From: Blumeriella jaapii
Taxonomy: Eukaryota; Ascomycota; Leotiomycetes; Helotiales; Drepanopezizaceae
Length of the DNA: 64,000 nt
Direction of reading: 5' to 3'
NCBI GenBank assembly: GCA_009599575.1
Contig: VWND01000003.1
Span: 1,717,568-1,781,567, forward strand
Shown: positions 56,464 to 64,000 of the stretch, piece after piece
Position numbering within the stretch: the first letter of the stretch is position 1
Layout: each line of letters starts with the position of its first letter
Position numbers and translations under genes: made by a program
Notes under the pieces: model-generated
Databases searched by the model: none
What the model saw: the letters and a program-made list of their open reading frames with translations, nothing else
What the model was told of the DNA's origin: nothing

Positions 56464-58674
56464 AACTCTATCACAGCATAAGGTAGGCCGAGAGCGCTGT
56501 CACTTCTGGGATTGGTTGCTGCGTCAGAGGAAACCTATCGACCCCGAGGTGGAGCTATAAGAAGCTCTTGCTGTGCTCGGGCCCTTCCGGATGATGTGAG
56601 GTGACGAAGTAGCTAGTGGTGCTCGGTGTTTCGCAACGACAACGGGACAAACGCCAACTGTGGTGGTGGTGTTGGTATGGAGATCTTTTTATCGTCAGGT
56701 ACGGAGAGTGGTTGTGAGTCTGGCGACGGGCGAGCGAAGAGGAAAGAGGACAGAGGGAAAGCGGAGCTTGGGAGGCTTCTCTCAAAGAAGCTCCTCTGTC
56801 GCTTTGGTCTTCTTGTTTTGTTTTCCGCGGGTGCTGAGCGATACCACACGAGATCTGCTGTTGTCGAGCGTCGGGAGCAGGAGACGAAGCGACCCACGCA
56901 AGATACTGACAGTACAGGACAGTAGCTGAGCCGACTACTTTAGCGTCGACGCGGGAACTCAGTGTGGGTGAGTTTGGGCCATCCCCACGTCATGTCATGG
57001 CTTGGCAACTCCCGTCTGCCGTCTCGCCGTCTCGCCGTCGTCAACCTCTCACGAACCCTCTCACAACATCAGCCACCTCCATCATCACCATCGTCCTGCA
57101 CCGGGCGCGGCATGCTTGACAGCACCCTTCTGCCATGGACGAGCCACACACGACAAACGACAGACGGTGGGCGAGTGGGCACCTGGACGTCCTGACTTCG
57201 CCTTCCGTTGACGGGACGGAGCCCAGACAAGAGAGCCCTTCGAGATTCAGGTGGGAAGCAGCACCACGACCGACAGTACAGCGCAGCACAGCACATGCAT
57301 AGCACCGGGTCCGAAGAGCGCCTCGTTGCAACCGGCGCCGCATGATGAGATGGCTAAAGCCCAAGCCGCAAGGCGCGCTCTGCTCGGGGTCGGCGCTACC
57401 GGCCAGACAACCTTTCTTCTCCCCCGCCTTCTCCCCGGGACCCGAGCCTCTCCCTGGTCTGCGTCGATCTCCATCGGCTAAGCTGCTTCGAGTAGCTGGT
57501 CATTGGCGCATGTCTCTCGAGAACGTCAAACACAAGCAGCGTTGGTGTGGGCGAGATAGCTATTGCTTTCTCGGCCAAGACACGACCGGCCCAAGAGCAA
57601 GGAACCAGAGGGAGCCGGCGACGCCGTCTTACCATACCACCGACGCCAACTGAGGATCGCTACGGCTGGCAAGATCATCCTGCGCAAGCTCGTGTGAATG
57701 TCCATACCGTAGAGCAGTCAAATGCCGAGCAAGCTGGTGTCCCCTCTCATGTGAACCTTGCTGTACCATTCGCCAAGTAGATTAGCGAAAAGAGCTACAA
57801 GATGCTTAAGTACAGTACAGTACAGTACTGTACTGTATCTACTGTATTGTGCCTGCTGTACTGTACATACTGTATGTACTGTAGGTAGAGGACAGTACAG
57901 CAGGTTGAAGCACTTCCGTACAAGAGCTATGTAAGAGAACAACACCATCGGGAATGGCCCTGGGATTCCGAGTGGATGGCTCGCGGTCTGGGTGTCGGTG
58001 GTCAATCGCAGTGCCGAAATCAGGGCCTGAAACTGCTCATCTTCAGCTCCCTGGAGTGTTTACGTGGGGGACCAAGTGCTATTCGGCTCTGGAATTCGGC
58101 GTGAAGCTCGAAGTCGACAATACCAACCCTTCGGCTTCCTTTCCAGACCTTTCCGAAACCTGGCACCTGTCTGTCGAAGGAGAACAAATGTCCCTGCTGC
58201 TTCCAACGCGATATATGTGCCTGTGCTTACGTAACACTCCCGTTGTTCTACAGATGAGACTCAACGACCCGGCTTGTGATAAAGAGCCACGTGACGCGGA
58301 CGGATGAACAGTTGGTCCGCTTCCCGAAGGCCGAGCGAGCCCTCAATCCGGAGCGATGAATCGACAACTTGACCATCACACTCCAAGATCATCCTCCGCC
58401 GAATTCCACGCACAGCACACACAACGAAAAGCCAGGCAGACCACTCGAGCCATCTCCACTTACAGCACGCTGCTCGACGAACCTGTGCGACCTGAGCGAT
58501 AACATCTCGCAAGTTCTGGCACGAGCACCCAGATTCCAGATCCACAGGGCTGAATACCCTCCCCGTATGCATGGGGTTTCGACATCCAGCTCCCCGAGGC
58601 TTTGCCTGAGAACCACACCACGACCCGACTCTCTGCTGAGCCTCCCTCTCGCCGCCTAAGGATACACCTCCACG
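56464..58674. other. Divergent intergenic region, no gene supported
   Basis: This 2.2 kb separates the leftward HDEL-protein gene from the rightward DOA10 gene and carries both promoters and leaders. It contains CAGTACAG motifs (about 56907 and 57273) and the largest palindromic TACTG array (57808-57900). Frames on both strands are without recognisable content. A CACGTGACG lies at about 58290. Confidence 0.6.
57808..57900 (+). repeat. Palindromic CAGTA/TACTG array
   Basis: Starts with ACAGTACAGTACAGTACTGT and continues TACTGTATCTACTGTATTGT, then further TACTGTA units up to CAGTACAGC. The left part is an almost perfect inverted repeat and could form a hairpin. Confidence 0.8.
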
Positions 58675-61600
58675 ATGGCAAATCTTCAAGCCGATCCGGC
58701 GCCCAAACCTGACATCATGAACGATCCCCAATACGTAACGAATCGCGGAACCAGCGACGACGGCACGGTGGAGGCAGACACCTGCAGGATATGTCGAGCG
58801 GAGGGCACAGATATGGAGCCTCTGTTCCATCCGTGCAAATGTAGCGGGAGTATCAAGTTCGTCCACCAGGACTGCCTGATGGAGTGGCTGTCGCATTCCC
58901 AGAAGAAGCACTGCGAGCTGTGCAAGACTGCCTTCCGTTTCACCAAGCTCTACTCGCCAAACATGCCAAAGTCGTTACCTTGGCCGATACTGCTCCGGCA
59001 TGTTGCTCTGCACTCGCTCCGGAACGTTGCGACCTGGTTTCGATTCTGCTTGGTCATAACTGTCTGGCTCGGATGCCTGCCGTACGTGATCCGACAAGTC
59101 TGGAGATTGTTATTCTGGATCAGCGATGGAGGATGGCCAACGGGCTACCTACCGGCCACGCCACCAAGCCGCGCGACGGATACACATACGCTGAGCATGA
59201 CCCAAGAACTGCAGCAGCTCGCGAGCCTGGCTGGCAACGGGACATCCCCGGTAACTCCTTTCCAGGCTCCACAGACTACTTCCGCAAGCATAGGAAACTT
59301 GTTGGAGAAGTTCGTGGGCCTTCTGGTGCCCATATCCCAGACGTTAAACATCAGTGCCATGGACCCTCTCGCTATCGGATTCCTCAAGTCTTTATATTAC
59401 GGGCTCGGACCACAGGAGGACGGCGCATCACAGAGTGCTATGTTCGTTCAATCCCTTGCGAAAAACTACCTTGAGTTCCAATCAACTATGTCTCCCCACC
59501 CGTCTCTCTTGAGTGACATAGGGTTCCTGCGAAACCTGACAAGGCACCCAGCGTTAAATCAGCTTGTTATCACTATAGCTGAAGGCTATGTCATAACCCT
59601 TTTGGTTGTCGTGTCTTTTATTCTTGTTTTCTTGATTCGCGAGTGGGTCGTACAACAGCAGCCTGGAATCAACATGGGTGCTGGGTTCAATGCCGAATTC
59701 GCGGCTCCGGAGAGAGCCCGCCAGCAGCAACCAGTACGTGAGCCGGATCATGATGATGGGAACGATGCCGACGATGAGGATCCCCTCGAGGACGCTCACG
59801 ATCGTGTGCGCGAAGCTGGCCGACGGCCGATGGCTCGGGTACGTCGGAGGCACAACCACATCGACAATGCTGCTGAGCGGCCACAGGAAGCAGCTGAGCT
59901 AATGGAGAATTTGGGGCAAATGGCTGAAAATCTTGGCTCACAGCACCGCCCTGCACCAGTCCGAGATGCCCTTGCTCCCGCAGCGGAAATCCAACGATTT
60001 ATTACGGAAGAGCCTAGGATGACAGAAGAATTTCTTGCAGTATGGAGGAGGGCTGATGGTAGCCCCGACGAGGTCTTGCGTATCATTGAAAGGGAGAACA
60101 AAGTCGATCAACTTCGCTACTGGGTCAATGCCATGAAAGTCCTTACCGACCCCGAAAATCGAGAATCCGGGCTTCAAGATTCACCCCCAATCCCGATTAT
60201 GCCCCGATTTGCTTCAACATCTCAATCTGGCTCAGGAGCAGAGGCTACTAGTAGTAGACCGCACTCGCCAGTACTCGATCCGATTTCGAAAACGAGATCT
60301 CGGACCGAGACTGGGACTAGTACGCGCCAGGGAGGCACAGTTCACGGCAATGACAAAGGCAGTACTAGCTCTGAGAGTTGGGAGGATGTCGAGCCACTGA
60401 GCCTCCAGGCTGGAAGTGGGCATGATTTGACAACCGCCGAGGCGGGTTCTGCCTCTTACAAGGGAAAGGGGAAGGGTGTCGAAGATGAGACAACGGAACC
60501 CAAATTGAACATGAGTCTTCAAGAGAAAGTCGGCAACGGCTCCTCCCCGAGATTGAGAGGACGGGGCGAACCAAAGCCCGGCTCTCCTGAGAAGATTGAG
60601 CCTACAACATCATCTACGCTCCCTTGGATACACTCGGGGCCGAGCGGCCTAGCAAGCTCATCTAGACCGAGAGCAGTATCAGATGGGCCCCAACGCCGAG
60701 ATACCATTGCTCCCTTGGCACATAGTAACTGGACTTTCTCACAGATATCCGCTACCGATGGAGCTAGTGAAGCCAAACATACGACTGAGTCGAGCAGTAA
60801 AAATGAAATTCCCGGGCCAGACTGGCCAAAGTCTTCGAACCTTGTAGTGAAAGAAGCAAATCACACCTTTGGAGCGTCAGATCAAGGCAGCCAAGCTTGG
60901 AAGGCTGCTCAAGACCACCGTGTTCAACAAGCCATTGAGAAAGCTAGAGAGACCTACCGAAATCACGCAGTACAGAGCCTTTCTCACGTCTCTACAGTCG
61001 CGCAGGAAAACTCTGATACGGAAGGGCCTATTGAGATCAATGGTCAAGATGGCATCATACGAAACTATGGGAGCTGGGATGAGGTGTTCGACGCAAACCC
61101 TGTTGACACAGACTCGGAATCTCAAAACGGCCATGCTATGAACCCTTTCGAACCCGATGCGCCTCTTCCCGAAGCTCGGGAACCCGTTGTGGCACGCCCA
61201 GCAGAGGCTCAAGGACTTTTGGGAAATATTGCGGAGTACCTCTGGGGCGGCGTCGGCGACGATACCCTTCACGAGGATTTAGGAGCCAACGACGAGCACA
61301 TCGTGCAGGACTTAGCGGCTGAAGCCCCTTTTGTTCCGGTCAACCACCCCCATGATCTCCCAGAGCCGGATAATCAGCTTGCCGGGCCGGATCAAGAATT
61401 CGTCGATGCCGCGATCGCTGCAGGCCTCGATCCAAACGACCCGGATGCGGTCGACGATGCAGAGGACTTCGAGGGCATCATGGAATTAGTTGGTATGCGT
61501 GGCCCGATATTCGGTCTTGTGCAGAATGCATTGTTTAGTGCTTTCCTTCTGGCCTTGACCGTAGCGACTGGGGTCTGGATTCCATACAACATTGGACGAA

Positions 61601-64000
61601 TCTCACTTCTTGTAGCGGCTAATCCTGGACCTGCCATCAAGCTGCCTATGAGATACATCTTCGGATTTTTTGCGCTGGTGCAAGATCTCTTCGTTTCCGT
61701 GGCCGGTTTGATCTCATACGTCACGCTCTGGGTGCTTTCTTCACCCTTTAAGTGGTTCTCGTCTACTGCCGCCACAAACTTTGGACTTGGCTCGACGATC
61801 CTCAACATCTCTCGTAATGCCGCTGATCGTATGCTGAACGGCACAGCAAGCGGTCTCTCCGATATGTTCGACTCTGAAATCGTGCCTTTCTCTGCTGCCT
61901 CGCATGAATCCCTGATAGCGATTCGAAATCTTATACTGGGTACCGTGGCCAGTATCTGCAGTGCAATCATCTACGTCTTTACAGGTGATTACAGTGTGAA
62001 TTTGGGAGGTGCTCTGGGGCTCCTGACCAAGACCGTCAAGTATGCGTGGCTTGTGTTTGCATCGCTACCAGCACTTGTCGTGAAGCCGGATTTTGGGTCA
62101 TTAGCCTCGATATTGGAAAACGGGCAACCCCTCTGGATGTGGGGCTGAGCGTCTGGGATGGCACTGATCGATTCTGGGCAATTTTCGCCGGCTACACTGC
62201 TCTTTGTTTACTTGGTGCGCTCTACCTCAGGAAAGGCACCCCATTCTCTACGGGGCAGGTTGGGAGGGATTGGGAGGCAATTCTCTTCGACCTTCTCAAC
62301 CAAGCTGGCGGTGTCATGAAGGTGATCCTCATCATCAGTATTGAGATGCTCGTCTTCCCGCTTTACTGTGGGCTACTGCTGGATGTCGCTCTTCTGCCAC
62401 TATTCGAAGGTGCCACGGTTATGTCGCGCCTTCTATTCACATTGAAGTCCCCTCTTACCTCTATCTTTGTGCACTGGTTCGTTGGAACATGTTACATGTT
62501 CCACTTTGCTCTTTTCGTTTCGATGTGTCGGAAGATTGTGCGGAAAGGGGTACTTTGTAAGTCGTACTCTTGTCTCCTGATGGGTTCCTACTTACAGTGC
62601 CAGACTTCATTCGAGATCCCCGATGATCCGACTTTTCATCCTGTACGCGACGTCCTGGAACGCAATGTCGCAACACAGCTTCGAAAAATTCTATTCAGCG
62701 CCTTGGTTTACGGCGGACTAGTTGTCATTTGCTTGGGGGGCGTTGTATGGGGGTTGGCATATGCATTCAGCGATGTTCTCCCTATCCACTGGTCATCGAA
62801 TGAGCCAGTACTCGAATTCCCGATCGATCTTCTCTTTTACAATTTCCTCATGCCTCTAGCTGTCAGATTCTTCAAGCCTTCGGATGGACTGCACGCCATG
62901 TACAGTTGGTGGTTTCGCCAATGTGCGCGGATGCTTCGCCTCACCTGGTTTATGTTTGACGAGAGAAAGCGGGATGAAGAAGGTTACATCGTACACAAGA
63001 ACTGGAAGGACATGTTCCGTAGTGTCAACTACAAAGACGTTCCGCTCATTCACGATAACGATGTCAGGCGCCCGTTTGCGGAAAACCCCGACTTGACGGC
63101 CTACTTCCGCTTGGATGGACGATATGTTCGAGCGCCGGCTTCTGACCAGGTTCGGATCCCCAAGGGGACGTCAACCTTCCTCGAAGTTGACCAGGCGAAC
63201 CACCGGATCGACGGCCAGCGCGACCGCCCAGACGGGCCCCATGGATCCAAATCGGATCTTTGCAAGCAGGTCTATGTCCCTCCCTGGTTCCGTACCCGTA
63301 TATTCCTCTTCGTCGTCTCCATCTGGCTGTTTGCAGCCCTCACTGGCGTCTCTGTTACCATCGTCCCACTGGTCTTCGGGCGTCAAGTCTTCGCCAAAGT
63401 CATCCCCTCACACGTCCGCAAGAACGATGTCTACGCCTTTTCGATCGGCATCTATATCTTAGGCTCGGCCCTATACGCCATCCTCCACGTCAGAGACTTC
63501 ATCACCTACCTTCGCACCGCCTTCGCTGTCAACGCCGACACGCCGCACAACGTTCTCCTTCGCGTTACAGCCCTCACCACCCGCATCGCTCGCATCTCGT
63601 GGACCTACAGCGCCTTCCTTTTCTTACTCCCGACCCTCTTCTCCTTCGTCGTCGAACTCTACTTTATCGTGCCTCTGCACACCTACTCCGCCCTCAACGA
63701 GCGCCACACCGTGCACTTTGTACAGTCTTGGACCCTTGGTCTCCTCTACGTGAAACTCACCACACGCCTCATCCTCTGGCACGCCGACTCGCGACCTGCC
63801 CAATCTCTGCGCGCCGTGACCCGCAACGGGTACCTCGACCCCGATGCACGTCTCGCAACTCGCAGCTTTTATCCTCCCCGCCACGCTCGCACTTAGTCTC
63901 GCACTTTTGTGTCCGTGGCTGCTGGCGCGCCTGGCGACGCAGACACTGCTGAGCGATACTCCGGAGCTGCACACGCTGATGTATCGGTACGCTTATCCGC
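58675..64000 (+). CDS. SSM4: Doa10/Ssm4-type ER membrane E3 ubiquitin ligase (3' end outside window), three frameshifts
   Basis: Doa10 (MARCH6/TEB4 in animals) is the ERAD-C ubiquitin ligase of the ER and inner nuclear membrane. The ATG is at 58675. The N-terminal RING-CH (C4HC3) has C37, C40, C54, C56, H64, C67, C80 and C83. Many membrane segments follow, beginning FRFCLVITVWLGCLPYVI (about 122-140) and YVITLLVVVSFILVFLI (about 305-321), with a long acidic, disordered loop between about 350 and 930. One 41-nt intron (62557-62597, GTAAGT...TTACAG) is inferred. The frame breaks at three short runs: G4 62141-62144 (one G too few; WMWG/LSVWDG), C4 62618-62621 (one C too many; FIRDP/DDPTFHPVRDV), and T4 63867-63870 (one T too many; TRSF/ILPATLALSLALL). 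With these changed, the frame runs to the window end, about 1761 codons. Three breaks in one conserved essential-type gene suggest assembly error. Confidence 0.85.

Noticed and set aside
1..64000. CRISPR arrays, bacterial-type operons, prophage or rRNA genes
   Set aside because: No regularly spaced repeat-spacer structure, no phage proteins and no rRNA-like stretch was seen. All periodic signals are tandem microsatellites or the 90-bp coding units.

Overview
This window is nuclear DNA of a filamentous ascomycete (Pezizomycotina). The evidence is the many short GT-AG introns (mostly 41-85 nt, with CTAAC/CTGAC-type branch sites), the fungal protein families present, an intron-bearing eukaryotic tRNA-Ser, and long intergenic spaces rich in simple repeats. 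The class (Dothideomycetes, Eurotiomycetes or another) cannot be fixed from the sequence alone. No virus, plasmid, CRISPR array or intact transposon was seen.

Layout. 1-6.6 kb: the first codons of an oxidoreductase (-), a five-exon Pro/Gln/Ala-rich protein (-), the RNase P/MRP subunit Pop3 (-), and a repeat-rich divergent promoter. 6.6-14.7 kb: a 12-exon giant ubiquitin-specific protease of the USP34/USP9X type. 16.3-17.8 kb: a conserved fungal protein (DUF7582-like). 20.3-24.3 kb: a divergent pair, PRCC-like mitotic regulator (-) and the TORC2 subunit Sin1/Avo1 (+). 25.8-32.1 kb: a small Ser-rich GPI-type surface protein, a glutathione S-transferase and an alcohol acetyltransferase-like enzyme. 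32.1-41.5 kb: a gene-poor, AT-richer block with degenerate and simple repeats. 41.5-49 kb: a RING-PH-VWA scaffold of the Far1/Ste5 type, a DUF4185-like beta-propeller protein and an epoxide hydrolase. 50.2 kb: tRNA-Ser(GCT). 51.1-56.5 kb: a nine-exon Ala-rich repeat protein ending in HDEL. 58.7-64 kb: the membrane E3 ligase Doa10/Ssm4, running off the end.

Two results stand out. First, the 1605-residue Ala-rich repeat protein has a signal-anchor-like segment near its N-terminus and a C-terminal HDEL, so it is predicted to lie in the ER lumen; from memory, relatives carry a transcription-factor name (hoxa13) that this would contradict. Second, at least seven single-base indels, six of them in homopolymers, break otherwise well conserved genes (USP, acetyltransferase, Far1-like, DUF4185-like, and Doa10 three times). 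Adding or removing one base at each site gives total coding lengths divisible by three. This pattern points to residual consensus errors in the assembly rather than gene decay.

Non-coding DNA carries a dispersed family of short palindromic TACTG/CAGTA arrays, a polypyrimidine tract of about 350 bp, G-rich clusters, and paired CACGTG sites with the same 11-bp spacing in two places. Ubiquitin functions are prominent (USP, a RING protein and Doa10), but nothing in the layout suggests a metabolic gene cluster.
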